From Phenylobacterium sp. (GTDB lineage Bacteria > Pseudomonadota > Alphaproteobacteria > Caulobacterales > Caulobacteraceae): a stretch of DNA of 64,000 nucleotides. The first letter of the stretch is position 1, and each line of letters begins with the position of its first letter. Location: positions 141,432 through 205,431 of the forward strand of contig NZ_PNLB01000005.1 in assembly GCF_013822795.1 (NCBI RefSeq), in the 5' to 3' direction. The notes beneath the pieces are model-generated. The model was not told the DNA's origin, ran no database searches, and saw nothing but the letters and a program-made list of their open reading frames with translations. Positions 7,176-15,941 of the stretch are shown in pieces. The position numbers and the translations under genes were made by a program.

Positions 7176-7988
7176 ATGGGCGCGACCCTGTTGGGCTGGC
7201 TGCTGCTGACGGCGGTGCTCGTGCTGGCGGCGGAGCTGGGCTACCGGCTGCACAGTCGATCGCTGAGCCGCGAGCGGGGCAAGGACGAGTCCGAGACGGG
7301 CGAGGCGGGCTCGGGCTCGGGCTATGTGCTGAGCGCGGCGCTGGGGCTGATGGGGCTGCTGATCGCCTTCGTGTTCAGCATGGCCAACGACCGCTATGTC
7401 GAGCGCCGCCAGCTGGTGCTCGCCGAGGCCAACGCCATCTCGACAGCGGTCCTGCGCTATCAGCTGATGCCCGAGCCGCATCGCAGCGAGCTGCTGCGGA
7501 CCATGGCGCAGTACGTGAAGGTGCGGCTGGCGTTCTACGACCTCGGGGCCGACATGGAGCGGGTCGACGAGGCCGAGGCGCGGGCGGAGGCGATGCAGGC
7601 CAAGATCTGGCGGGAGGTCAATGCGGCGGTCCGTACGCCGCAGGGCGCGCCGTACGCCATGGGCGTGATGATGCCGACCAACGACATGTTCAACCTGGAG
7701 ACTTCCCGGCGCGCGGCGTTGGAGGAGCGGGTGCCGCCCAGGGCGCTGCACGTGCTGGTCATCTTCGCGGTGGTGACTGCGGCGATCATGGGCCACGGGC
7801 TGGCGCACGGGCGACGACGACACCTGGTGTCGACCTGCGGCCTCTTCGTGCTGGTGGCGCTGGCGATCAGCCTGATCATCGATCTCGACAATCCGCGCGT
7901 CGGCAGCGTGCGGGTGCCGCAGACCCCGATGGAGAACGTCGCCCGGGATGTCGAGGCACTGGCGGCGGCGCCGTCCCCCTCACCCTAG
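7176..7988 (+). CDS. DUF4239/bestrophin-like membrane protein
   Basis: A 270-residue integral membrane protein. It has an N-terminal helix (residues about 4-20), a second one at about 53-68 (YVLSAALGLMGLLIAFVFSM) followed by the family pattern NDRYVERRQLVLAEANAIST, then a soluble segment and two C-terminal helices at about 190-235. The start is ATG 7176, preceded by GAGGAG at 8 bases; a GTG at 7170 is too close to that site. The last residues and the stop codon lie inside an interspersed palindromic repeat, so the C-terminus has probably been altered by repeat insertion. The function is unknown; an anion channel role is only a family-level idea. Confidence 0.75.
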   Translation: MGATLLGWLLLTAVLVLAAELGYRLHSRSLSRERGKDESETGEAGSGSGYVLSAALGLMGLLIAFVFSMANDRYVERRQLVLAEANAISTAVLRYQLMPEPHRSELLRTMAQYVKVRLAFYDLGADMERVDEAEARAEAMQAKIWREVNAAVRTPQGAPYAMGVMMPTNDMFNLETSRRAALEERVPPRALHVLVIFAVVTAAIMGHGLAHGRRRHLVSTCGLFVLVALAISLIIDLDNPRVGSVRVPQTPMENVARDVEALAAAPSPSP

Positions 7989-8190
7989 CCCTCTCCCCCA
8001 AGGGGGCGAGGGGACGAGATGTACGGTCCGCCCGGTTTGTTCCTCCCCTCCAGCGGTCCCGCTGACCTGTTCCCTCTCCCCTCGGGGAGAGGGTTAGGCG
8101 CTTGCACCGTCACGAACTCGATGCGAACGTATGGGGAACATGAATATCCCCTCGCCCCCTTGGGGGAGAGGGTTAGGGTGAGGGGGCGCC
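7972..8190. repeat. Three copies of a CCCTCTCCCC-type palindromic repeat
   Basis: Copies lie at about 7972-8016, 8071-8100 and 8148-8190. Each is an inverted repeat of the form CCCTCACCCTA-CCCTCTCCCC...GGGGAGAGGG-TAGGGTGAGGG or its half. The first contains the stop of the upstream membrane-protein gene and the last ends one base before the DUF559 start codon. The 203-bp gap between the two genes holds little besides these copies. Confidence 0.85.
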
Positions 8191-8191
8191 G

Positions 8192-8644
8192 ATGCCGCGC
8201 AACGCCTCGACGGCGAAAGCACGATCGCTACGTGCCACCCAAACCAATGCCGAGGGCTACCTCTGGGCGTCGTTGCGCAATCGCCAGCTCGGCGGTTGGA
8301 AGTGGCGGCGTCAGGTCGGCGTCGGCCCCTTCATCGTCGATTTTCTTTGCATTGAGGCCGGGCTGGTGATCGAGCTCGACGGCGGCGGCCATGCCGAGCG
8401 GCTTGAGCAGGACGCGCTGCGAACGGCCATGCTCGGAGCGCACGGCCTGCGCGTCATCCGCTTCTGGAACCACGGTGTATTCGAGAGCCGCGAAGGCGTC
8501 TGCGATGCGATCCTCGCCGCGTGCGGCGGGGAGCGCTCCCCTCACCCTACCCTCTCCCCAGAGGGGAGAGGGAAAAGACCGAGCCGCCTTCACGACACGT
8601 CCCTCTCCCGGCGGGGAGAGGGTAGGGTGAGGAGGCGGCGCTAA
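8192..8644 (+). CDS. DUF559 (Vsr-like endonuclease fold) protein
   Basis: A 150-residue protein. Residues about 20-112 match the DUF559 pattern: AEGYLWASLRNRQLGGWKWRRQ, then FIVDFLCIEAGLVIELDGG.H, and LGAHGLRVIRFWNHGVFES. This resembles the PD-(D/E)xK/very-short-patch-repair fold, with the FIVDF Asp and the VIELDG Glu/Asp as probable metal ligands. From about residue 115 the protein is translated repeat sequence (PHPTLSPEGRGK and LSRRGEGR), so the tail is probably not a functional domain. The ATG lies just after a repeat copy and the stop overlaps the gltB stop by 4 bp. The biological role of DUF559 is not established. Confidence 0.8.
   Translation: MPRNASTAKARSLRATQTNAEGYLWASLRNRQLGGWKWRRQVGVGPFIVDFLCIEAGLVIELDGGGHAERLEQDALRTAMLGAHGLRVIRFWNHGVFESREGVCDAILAACGGERSPHPTLSPEGRGKRPSRLHDTSLSRRGEGRVRRRR
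8536..8638. repeat. Two more copies of the CCCTCTCCCC palindrome inside the DUF559 3' end
   Basis: Copies at about 8536-8576 and 8600-8638 share the GGGGAGAGGG core with the upstream cluster. They encode the last 35 or so residues of the DUF559 protein and sit between it and the convergent gltB gene. Confidence 0.85.
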
Positions 8645-11600
8645 GCCCGGTGATGCACCGCCTCTTCCTCGGCCAGCGGCTTGTCGAGGCGGTGGACCAT
8701 TTCCTTGGGCACGACCTGCCAGAACTTGCCCAGATGGCGGTCCCAGTCGCGCAGGATCGTGTCGGCCAGGACCGAGCCGGTTTCGCGGGCGTGCTCCTCG
8801 ACCAGGGCCTTGAGCTCGGCTTCCCAATGACGCGTCCCGATCCGTTCGACCAGGACGCTGTCGCGGTTGAGCATGGTCAGGAAGCGGTCGTCGAGGTCGA
8901 GCACATAGGCCATGCCGCCGGTCATGCCGGCCGCGAAGTTGAAGCCGACCGGGCCCAGCACCACGGCGACGCCGCCGGTCATGTACTCCAGGCCGTTAGT
9001 CCCGCAGCCCTCGACGACGGTGACGGCGCCGGAGTTGCGGACCCCGAAGCGCTCGCCGGCCAGGCCGGCGGCGAACAGGCGGCCGCTGGTGGCGCCGTAG
9101 AGCACGGTGTTGCCGATGATGGCGTTGGTCTCGGCGGCCGTCAGCTGCGGCGCGGGGCGGATGACCAGGGTCGCGCCGGACAGGCCCTTGCCGACATAGT
9201 CGTTGGCCTCGCCGGTGAGTTCGACCCGCAGGCCCTGGACGGCGAAGGCGCCGAGGCTCTGGCCGGCCGAGCCCTTGAGCTGGACGGTCAGGTGGCCGGG
9301 CGGCAGGCCTTCCATGCCGAACTTGCGGACGATGTGCGAGGAGGTGCGCGAGCCGATCGCCCGGGCGGTGTTCCGCACGGTGTAGGTCAGCTGCATCTTC
9401 TCGCCGCGCTCGAGCAGCGGGGCGGCGTCGCGGACGATCTGGGCGTCGAGGGTGTCGGGCACCTCGTTGCGGCCGAGGGTCGTGCAGAACGGCGCGTGCG
9501 GGCCGGGGTCGGCGCGGACCAGCAGCGGGTTGAGGTCGAGGTCGTCGAGGTGTTCGCCGCCGCGGGAGACCTGCTGCAGCAGGTCCGTGCGGCCGACGAT
9601 CTCGTTGAGGCTGCGGAAGCCGAGGCCGGCCAGGATCTCGCGCACCTCCTCGGCGATGAAGGTGAAGAGATTGATGACCTTCTCCGGGCTGCCGGAGAAC
9701 TTGTCGCGCAGGGCCTGGTCCTGGGTGCAGACCCCCACCGGGCAGGTGTTGGAATGGCACTGGCGGACCATGATGCAGCCCATGGCGATCAGGCTGGCCG
9801 TGCCGATGCCGAACTCCTCGGCGCCGAGCATGGCGGCGATGACCACGTCGCGGCCGGTGCGCATGCCGCCGTCTGCCCGCAGCCGCACGGAGTGGCGCAG
9901 GTTGTTCAGGGTCAGGACCTGGTTGGCCTCGGACAGGCCCATCTCCCACGGACCACCGGCGTACTTGATCGAGGTCTGCGGCGAGGCGCCGGTGCCGCCG
10001 ACATTGCCGGAGATCAGGATGACGTCCGCTTTCGCCTTGGCGACGCCGGCGGCGATGGCGCCGATGCCGGTCATGGCCACCAGCTTCACGCAGACCCGGG
10101 CTTCCGGGTTGATCTGCTTGAGGTCGTAGATGAGCTGAGCCAGGTCCTCGATCGAATAGATGTCGTGGTGCGGCGGCGGGCTGATCAGCATCACGCCGGG
10201 CGTCGAGTGGCGCAGCTTGGCGATCAGCTCGGTGACCTTGAAGCCGGGCAGCTGGCCGCCTTCGCCGGGCTTGGCGCCCTGGCTGACCTTGATCTCGATC
10301 TCGCGGCACTCGTTGAGGTACTGGGCGGTGACGCCGAAGCGGCCCGAGGCGATCTGCTTGACCGCCGAGTTCGGGTTGTCGCCGTTGGGCAGCGGCTTGT
10401 AGCGGGCCGGGTCCTCGCCGCCTTCGCCGGACACCGACTTCGCGCCGATCCGGTTCATGGCGATGTTGAGCACGCCGTGGGCCTCGGGGCTGAGCGCGCC
10501 CATGCTCATGCCAGGCGTCAGGAAGCGCTTGCGGATCTCGTTGACGCTCTCGACCTCGTCGAGGCTGACCGCGCGCTCGGGCGAGCGTAGGTCGAGCAGG
10601 TCGCGCAGCTGGATGGTCGGCATCCGCCGCATGCCCTCCGAGAAGGTCTTGTAGGCGGCGTAGTTGCCGGTGTCGCAGGCGCGCTGCAGGGCGTGGATCA
10701 TCCGCGCTTCGAAGGCGTGGGCCTCGCCGGCGCGGCGGGCCTTGTAGAAGCCGCCGACCGGCAGGGTGATGGCCGCGGCGTCCCAGGCCTTGCGATGCAG
10801 TTCCAGGGCCTTGGCCTCGATGCCGGCCAGGCCGATGCCGGAGATGCGCGAGGGCATGCCGGGGAAGAACTCGGCGACCAGGGCGCGCGACAGGCCGAGC
10901 GCCTCGAAGTTGTAGCCGCCGCGATAGGACGAGATCACCGCGATGCCCATCTTGGCGATGATCTTCAGCAGCCCGCCCTCGATGGCGTGCTTGTAGTTGA
11001 GGCAGAGGTCGCGCAGCGACAGCTCGCCGGTCAGGCCGCGGTCGAGCCGGTCCTGGAAGCTTTCCTGGGCCAGGTAGGCGTTGACCGCCGTCGCCCCGAC
11101 CCCGACCAGCACCGCGAAATAGTGGGTGTCGAGGCACTCGGCCGAGCGGACGATGATCGAGACGTAGGAGCGCAGGCCCTTGGCGACCAGCGAGGAGTGC
11201 ACCCCGCCGGTGGCCAGGATCATCGGGAGGGCGACGCGGTCAGGGCCCGTGGCCTCGTCGGAGAGCACGATGGTGGCGCAGCCGCGCAGGGCAGCGTCCT
11301 CGGCCTCGGCGCGAATGCGGTCGAGGTTGGCGCGCAGGGCGTCGCCGTCGCGGCTCTCGGGGGCCGGCAGCGGCATGGTGCAGTCGATCACCGCGACGTT
11401 CTTCTCGCCGATGAACTGGGCGATGCGCTGGTACATGCCGGTGGTCAGCACCGGGCTCTCCAGCACGAAGACGTCGGTCTGGGCCTCGTCCTGGGCCAGG
11501 ATGTTGCCGAGGTTCTTGAAGCGGGTCTTCAGGCTCATCACCGAGGTCTCGCGCAGCGAGTCGATCGGCGGGTTGGTCACCTGGCTGAAGTTCTGGCGGA

Positions 11601-13296
11601 AGAAGTGCGACAGCGGCCGGTACTGGTCGCTGAGCACGGCGAGCGGCGCGTCGTCGCCCATCGAGCCGACGGCTTCCTTGGCGTCCTCGACCATCGGCGC
11701 GAGGATCAGTTCGAGGTCCTCGAGGCTCATGCCGGCGGCGACCTGGCGGCGGATCAGCTCCTCGCGCGAATAGGCCCGCGGCTCGGGGCCGGGGGCGATC
11801 TCGTTCTCGAGGTCGACCATGTTGCCGAGCCACTGGTCGTAGGGGTGGCGGACGGCGAGTTCGTCGATGATCTCGTCCTCGCCGTAGAGGCGGCCCTCGG
11901 CCAGGTCGACGGCGATCATCCGGCCGGCGGAGATGTGGGTCTTGCGGACGATCCGCGACTCTTCCACCCGGCACATGCCGGCCTCCGAACCCATGATCAG
12001 CAGGCCGTCGTCGGTATAGGCCACGCGCAGCGGGCGCAGGCCGTTGCGGTCCTTGCCGGCCACCACCCAGCGGCCGTCGCTGGCGCAGATCGCGGCCGGG
12101 CCGTCCCACGGCTCCATCACCGAGTTGCAGTAGGCGTAGAGCGCCTTATGGGCCGGCTTGATCTGTTCGTCCGAGCGGGCGTTCCAGGCCTCGGGCATCA
12201 GCAGGGCCTTGGCCATCGGCGCGTCGCGGCCGGCGCGGACCAGCACCTCGAAGGTGTTGTCGAGCGCCATGGAGTCCGAGCCGTGCGGGTCCTGGATGAC
12301 CGGCTTCACGTCGTCGCCCATCTCGCCGAAGGCGTCGGCCGCCATCCGGATCTCGTGCGACTTCATCCAGTTGACGTTGCCCTTCTTGGTGTTGATCTCG
12401 CCGTTGTGGGCGAGCATCCGGAACGGCTGGGCCAGGCGCCATTCGGGGAAGGTGTTGGTCGAGTAGCGCTGGTGGAAGATCGCCACCGCGGCGGCGAAGC
12501 GTTCGTCGCGCAGGTCGGGATAGAACTCGTCGATGTGCTGGGCGAGGAACATGCCCTTGTAGATCAGCTGCCGGGCCGAGAAAGAGCACAGGTAGAAGTG
12601 CTGGATGCCGGCGGCGGCGACCCGCTTTTCGATGCGCTTGCGGCACAGGAACAGGGCGCGCTCCAGCGCCTCGCCGGTCAGGCCGGCGGGCGGCGAGAGC
12701 ATGATCTGCTCGATCTCGGGGCGGGTGGCGTTGGCCTTCTCGCCGATCACCGAGGTGTCGACCGGCACCTGACGCCAGCCGTAGATGTAGAACCCGAAGC
12801 GCAGGGCCTCGGCCTCGACGATGGTCCGGGCCGCTTCCTGATTGCCAAGGTCATTGCGCGGCAGGAACACCTGGCCGACGGCGATGGGACCGGGGCGCAG
12901 GACGTGGCCGATGCGGGTCACCTGGTCGGCGAAGAAGTCCTGCGGCACGCTCAGCAACACGCCGGCGCCGTCGCCGGTCTTGCCGTCGGCGTCGACCGCG
13001 CCGCGGTGCCAGACGCTCTTCAGGGCGGTGATGGCCAACTCGACCACCTCGCGGCGCGGCTTGCCGTCGAGGGCGCAGACCAGCCCGACGCCGCAGGCGT
13101 CGCGCTCGTCGGCCGGGGCGTAGGCGTGGGCGGCGGTCAGGGCGGCGCGGTTGGCCGCATACCGATCCAGCTCACCGCTCACCCCGGCGAAAGCCGGGGC
13201 CCAAGCCGAGGTCTGGTTCAGCGTGGCGTGCGGGGCTTCGAGACCGCTTGGGTCCCGGCTTTCGCCAGGATGAGCGGGGAAGGGGTGGTCGCTCAT
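8641..13296 (-). CDS. gltB: Glutamate synthase (NADPH) large subunit
   Basis: A 1551-residue GOGAT alpha subunit that transfers the glutamine amide to 2-oxoglutarate. The class II amidotransferase nucleophile is the Cys of DACGVGLVC, at residue 68 from this start; it is normally exposed by removal of the propeptide. The FMN domain follows, and the 3Fe-4S ligands are seen in CIMVRQCHSNTCPVGVC at about residue 1172. The C-terminal GXGXG beta-helix domain comes last. The start is ATG 13296, preceded by GGAG at 8 bases; a GTG at 13305 overlapping the gltD stop is the alternative. The propeptide contains a translated repeat (HPGESRDP...WAPAFAG). It forms an operon with gltD upstream. Confidence 0.97.
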   Translation of the reverse strand: MSDHPFPAHPGESRDPSGLEAPHATLNQTSAWAPAFAGVSGELDRYAANRAALTAAHAYAPADERDACGVGLVCALDGKPRREVVELAITALKSVWHRGAVDADGKTGDGAGVLLSVPQDFFADQVTRIGHVLRPGPIAVGQVFLPRNDLGNQEAARTIVEAEALRFGFYIYGWRQVPVDTSVIGEKANATRPEIEQIMLSPPAGLTGEALERALFLCRKRIEKRVAAAGIQHFYLCSFSARQLIYKGMFLAQHIDEFYPDLRDERFAAAVAIFHQRYSTNTFPEWRLAQPFRMLAHNGEINTKKGNVNWMKSHEIRMAADAFGEMGDDVKPVIQDPHGSDSMALDNTFEVLVRAGRDAPMAKALLMPEAWNARSDEQIKPAHKALYAYCNSVMEPWDGPAAICASDGRWVVAGKDRNGLRPLRVAYTDDGLLIMGSEAGMCRVEESRIVRKTHISAGRMIAVDLAEGRLYGEDEIIDELAVRHPYDQWLGNMVDLENEIAPGPEPRAYSREELIRRQVAAGMSLEDLELILAPMVEDAKEAVGSMGDDAPLAVLSDQYRPLSHFFRQNFSQVTNPPIDSLRETSVMSLKTRFKNLGNILAQDEAQTDVFVLESPVLTTGMYQRIAQFIGEKNVAVIDCTMPLPAPESRDGDALRANLDRIRAEAEDAALRGCATIVLSDEATGPDRVALPMILATGGVHSSLVAKGLRSYVSIIVRSAECLDTHYFAVLVGVGATAVNAYLAQESFQDRLDRGLTGELSLRDLCLNYKHAIEGGLLKIIAKMGIAVISSYRGGYNFEALGLSRALVAEFFPGMPSRISGIGLAGIEAKALELHRKAWDAAAITLPVGGFYKARRAGEAHAFEARMIHALQRACDTGNYAAYKTFSEGMRRMPTIQLRDLLDLRSPERAVSLDEVESVNEIRKRFLTPGMSMGALSPEAHGVLNIAMNRIGAKSVSGEGGEDPARYKPLPNGDNPNSAVKQIASGRFGVTAQYLNECREIEIKVSQGAKPGEGGQLPGFKVTELIAKLRHSTPGVMLISPPPHHDIYSIEDLAQLIYDLKQINPEARVCVKLVAMTGIGAIAAGVAKAKADVILISGNVGGTGASPQTSIKYAGGPWEMGLSEANQVLTLNNLRHSVRLRADGGMRTGRDVVIAAMLGAEEFGIGTASLIAMGCIMVRQCHSNTCPVGVCTQDQALRDKFSGSPEKVINLFTFIAEEVREILAGLGFRSLNEIVGRTDLLQQVSRGGEHLDDLDLNPLLVRADPGPHAPFCTTLGRNEVPDTLDAQIVRDAAPLLERGEKMQLTYTVRNTARAIGSRTSSHIVRKFGMEGLPPGHLTVQLKGSAGQSLGAFAVQGLRVELTGEANDYVGKGLSGATLVIRPAPQLTAAETNAIIGNTVLYGATSGRLFAAGLAGERFGVRNSGAVTVVEGCGTNGLEYMTGGVAVVLGPVGFNFAAGMTGGMAYVLDLDDRFLTMLNRDSVLVERIGTRHWEAELKALVEEHARETGSVLADTILRDWDRHLGKFWQVVPKEMVHRLDKPLAEEEAVHHRA
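13175..13277. repeat. Palindromic repeat inserted in frame in the gltB 5' end
   Basis: Two inverted arms of about 31 bases (13175-13205 and 13247-13277) match with a few differences and carry the motif CCGGCGAAAGCCGGG/CCCGGCTTTCGCCAGG. The element is wholly inside gltB, between the start and the nucleophile Cys, and is translated as a peptide beginning HPGESRDP and ending WAPAFAGVSGE. Confidence 0.85.
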
Positions 13297-13301
13297 CTGA
13301 G

Positions 13302-14738
13302 TCACTCCGCGGCCAGCAGCGCGCGCTGCGAGAGGTATTGGTGGATGGCGTCGGCGGCGTCGCGGCCGTCGCGGATGGCCCAGACCACCAGCGAGGCGCC
13401 GCGGACGATGTCGCCAGCGGCGAAGACGCCGGGCAGGCTGGTCGCCTGGGTCTTGAAGTCGGCCTTCAGCGTTCCCCAGCGCGAGACCGCCAGGTCGGGG
13501 GCCGAGAACAGGTTCGGCAGGTCCTCGGGATCAAAGCCGAGCGCCTTGATCACCAGGCCGGCCGGCAGGTCGAAGTCGCCGCCCTCGACCTCTTCGGGGG
13601 CCTGGCGCCCGGTGGAGTCGGGCGGGCCGAGCCGCATGCGGGCGGCGCGCAGGCCGTCGGCGTGGCCGGCGTCGCCGAGCACGGCGCGCGGCGCGGCCAG
13701 CCATTCGAACACCACGCCTTCCTCCTCGGCGTGGGCGACCTCGCGGGCCGAGCCGGGCATGTTGGCGCGGTCGCGGCGATAGAGGCAGGTCACCGACTTC
13801 GCGCCCTGGCGCACCGCGGTGCGCACGCAGTCCATGGCGGTGTCGCCGCCGCCGACGACCACGACGTCGCGGCCGGCGGCGTTGAGCTCGCCGCTGTCGT
13901 AGGCCGGGACGCTGTCGCCGAGGCCGACGCGGTTGGAGGCGATCAGGTAGTCGAGCGCCGGGGCGACCCCGGCCGAGCCGGAGCCCGGGGCGATCAGCTC
14001 GCGGGCCGCATAGACACCGGTGGCGATGAGAATGGAGTCGTGGCGGGCGCGCAGCTCGTCCAGGCTGGCGTCGCGGCCGACCTCGAAGGCGAGCTGGAAG
14101 ACGACCCCGCCCTCGGCGAGGCGCTGGGTGCGGCGCTCGACGACCTCCTTTTCCAGCTTGAAGCCGGGGATGCCGTAGATCAGCAGGCCGCCGGCGCGGT
14201 CGTGGCGGTCATAGACCGTGACGTCATAGCCGGCTTCGCGCAGCCGCTCGGCGGCGGCGAGCCCCGCGGGGCCGGCGCCGATGATCCCGACCGACTGGCC
14301 GCGGGCGGGGCCGGCGCGCAAGGGTGCGACCCAGCCTTCCTCCCAGGCCTTATCGGTCAGGTAGCGTTCGACCGCCCCGATGGTGACGGTGCCGTGGCCC
14401 GACTGCTCGATGGTGCAGGAGCCTTCGCACAGGCGGTCCTGCGGGCAGATGCGGCCGCAGATCTCAGGCATCGAGTTGGTCGCCTGGCTGAGGGCGTAGG
14501 CTTCCTCCAGCCGGCCCTCGGCGGTCATCCGCAGCCAGTCGGGGATGTTGTTGTGCAGCGGGCAGTGGGTTTGACAGAACGGAATGCCGCATTGCGAGCA
14601 GCGGGAGGCCTGCTCGGCCGCCTTGGCGTCGATGAAGTCGGCGTAGATCTCGTGGAAATCGCCGGCGCGCGCCGCGGCTGCACGCTTGGCCGGCGTGGTC
14701 CGTTCGACGGTGGTGAACTTCAGCATGCGCTCGGCCAT
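13302..14738 (-). CDS. gltD: Glutamate synthase small subunit
   Basis: A 478-residue iron-sulfur flavoprotein that passes electrons from NADPH to GltB. The N-terminal cysteine clusters are complete (CSQCGIPFCQTHC at about residue 47 and CGRICPQDRLCEGSC at about 94). The FAD motif GIIGAGPAGLAAAERL begins at about 150, and the NADPH motif VVVVGGGDTAMDC at about 290. The ATG at 14738 is preceded by GTGGAGG. Its stop lies 6 bases upstream of the gltB ATG (overlapping the alternative gltB GTG), so translation of the two subunits is likely coupled. The promoter is in the AT-rich region before it. Confidence 0.97.
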   Translation of the reverse strand: MAERMLKFTTVERTTPAKRAAAARAGDFHEIYADFIDAKAAEQASRCSQCGIPFCQTHCPLHNNIPDWLRMTAEGRLEEAYALSQATNSMPEICGRICPQDRLCEGSCTIEQSGHGTVTIGAVERYLTDKAWEEGWVAPLRAGPARGQSVGIIGAGPAGLAAAERLREAGYDVTVYDRHDRAGGLLIYGIPGFKLEKEVVERRTQRLAEGGVVFQLAFEVGRDASLDELRARHDSILIATGVYAARELIAPGSGSAGVAPALDYLIASNRVGLGDSVPAYDSGELNAAGRDVVVVGGGDTAMDCVRTAVRQGAKSVTCLYRRDRANMPGSAREVAHAEEEGVVFEWLAAPRAVLGDAGHADGLRAARMRLGPPDSTGRQAPEEVEGGDFDLPAGLVIKALGFDPEDLPNLFSAPDLAVSRWGTLKADFKTQATSLPGVFAAGDIVRGASLVVWAIRDGRDAADAIHQYLSQRALLAAE

Positions 14739-14819
14739 GGCCGCAAAACCTCCACACCCGGATGTCAGGTTGGCTCGGTCTGTAGCGGCGAATGCGAGCC
14801 TGTGAAAGTTGATGGTAAA

Positions 14820-14825
14820 ATTATA
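14820..14825 (-). promoter_or_regulatory. Candidate -10 box for gltDB
   Basis: The 14739-14953 gap is the most AT-rich stretch around and separates the divergent gltD and uppP genes. On the minus strand it carries a perfect TATAAT at 14825-14820, about 80 bases before the gltD ATG. No convincing -35 box is seen at 16-18 bp, which leaves room for an activator. No clear uppP promoter was recognised. Confidence 0.4.
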
Positions 14826-14953
14826 AGACCAATTGAGTCGCTACATCGGCTCGCGCCTAACATTGAGTTCCGCGCGAGCTGATAAATAGTCCCAAAAATG
14901 GATGAACTGGAAATTTACCCTGTTCATCGCCCTTGATCGCTCAACCTCATTCC

Positions 14954-15772
14954 ATGGAGTCGCCAGTGTCGGACTGGATCGCAGCCGTCATCCTCGGCCT
15001 TGTCGAAGGCCTGACGGAGTTCATTCCAGTCTCGTCGACGGGGCACCTGCTGCTGACCAAGAAGCTGCTCGGCCTGCCCAGCGGCTTCTGGGACACCTTC
15101 AGCGTCATGATCCAGCTGGGCGCGATCCTGGCGGTGGTGGTGATTTACTTCCAGCGGCTGTGGGGGGTGTTCATCCGTCTGCCCAGCGATCCGAAGGCGC
15201 GGTGGTTCGCGGCCAGCGTGCTGATCTCGGTGCTGCCGTCGATGGTCGTGGCGTTCTTCGCGCACGACTTCATCAAGACCGTGCTGTTCGAGAGCATCGG
15301 CCTGATCTGCGTCATGCTGATCGTCGGCGGGGTGATCCTGCTGCTCGTCGACCGCTGGGCCCCGACGCCCAAGGAAGACGACGCGATGAACCTGACCTGG
15401 AAGCGAGCGCTGGGCGTCGGGCTCTGTCAGTGCCTGGCCATGGTGCCGGGCGTGTCGCGCTCAGGGGCGACGATCGTCGGCGGGGTGATGATCGGCATCG
15501 ATCGGCGCGCGGCGGCCGAGTTCTCGTTCTTCATGGCCATCCCGACCATGGTCGGGGCGTTCGTGCTGGATTTCTGGTCCAACAAGGACGTGCTGACCGG
15601 CGACAACCTGGGGCTCATCGCCATCGGCTTCGTGGTCAGCTTCCTCTCAGGCCTGGTCGTGGTGAAGACCATGCTCGACTTCATCAACCGCTTCGGGCTG
15701 GCGCCCTATGGCTGGTGGCGGATCGGCGCGGGCCTGGTCGGCCTGGGCGTGCTGTACTTCCACGGGGGCTGA
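14954..15772 (+). CDS. uppP: Undecaprenyl-diphosphate phosphatase
   Basis: A membrane enzyme of about 272 residues (BacA/UppP) that dephosphorylates undecaprenyl diphosphate to recycle the lipid carrier for peptidoglycan and LPS. The two family signatures are present: EGLTEFIPVSSTGHLLL at about residues 17-33 and PGVSRSGATI at about residue 165. Around eight hydrophobic helices are visible. The start is uncertain: ATG 14954 has no Shine-Dalgarno, while GTG 14966, which gives the usual N-terminus SDWIAAVILG, has GGAG 6 bases before it. The stop is followed by a type B palindromic repeat shared with the convergent neighbour. Confidence 0.95.
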   Translation: MESPVSDWIAAVILGLVEGLTEFIPVSSTGHLLLTKKLLGLPSGFWDTFSVMIQLGAILAVVVIYFQRLWGVFIRLPSDPKARWFAASVLISVLPSMVVAFFAHDFIKTVLFESIGLICVMLIVGGVILLLVDRWAPTPKEDDAMNLTWKRALGVGLCQCLAMVPGVSRSGATIVGGVMIGIDRRAAAEFSFFMAIPTMVGAFVLDFWSNKDVLTGDNLGLIAIGFVVSFLSGLVVVKTMLDFINRFGLAPYGWWRIGAGLVGLGVLYFHGG

Positions 15773-15793
15773 GTCCCCGCACCAGCGCTCCGC

Positions 15794-15930
15794 TGTCATC
15801 CCGGTTTGCGCAGCAAGACCGGGATCCATTGGCGCCGTGATGGGCGAATGGCGCGCGGCCGCGCGATAGCTTGCCAGATCAGGTGTTCATGGGTCCCGGT
15901 CTTCAGCCTGCGGCCGAAACCGGGATGACA
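15794..15930. repeat. Long palindromic repeat, family B, copy 1
   Basis: A 137-bp element bounded by TGTCATCCCGGTTT and its exact inverse complement AAACCGGGATGACA. Inner parts carry GACCGGGATCCAT and ATGGGTCCCGGTC. It fills the space between the convergent uppP and NDUFA9-like genes and could act as a bidirectional terminator. Confidence 0.9.
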
Positions 15931-15941
15931 CGCCTAGGCGA

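Noticed and set aside
7972-8640. CRISPR array formed by the repeated CCCTCTCCCC units
   Set aside because: The copies are irregularly spaced palindromes in both orientations, with no constant spacer length and no cas genes.
8530-8644. A functional C-terminal domain in the DUF559 protein
   Set aside because: The residues are a direct translation of the flanking palindromes (PHPTLSPEGRG type) and not related to any domain.
10693-13782. A 1029-residue open frame on the plus strand opposite gltB
   Set aside because: It is antisense to the perfectly conserved gltB and gltD frames, has low-complexity Ala/Gly/Arg/Asp composition and no start signal; typical shadow of a GC-rich gene.
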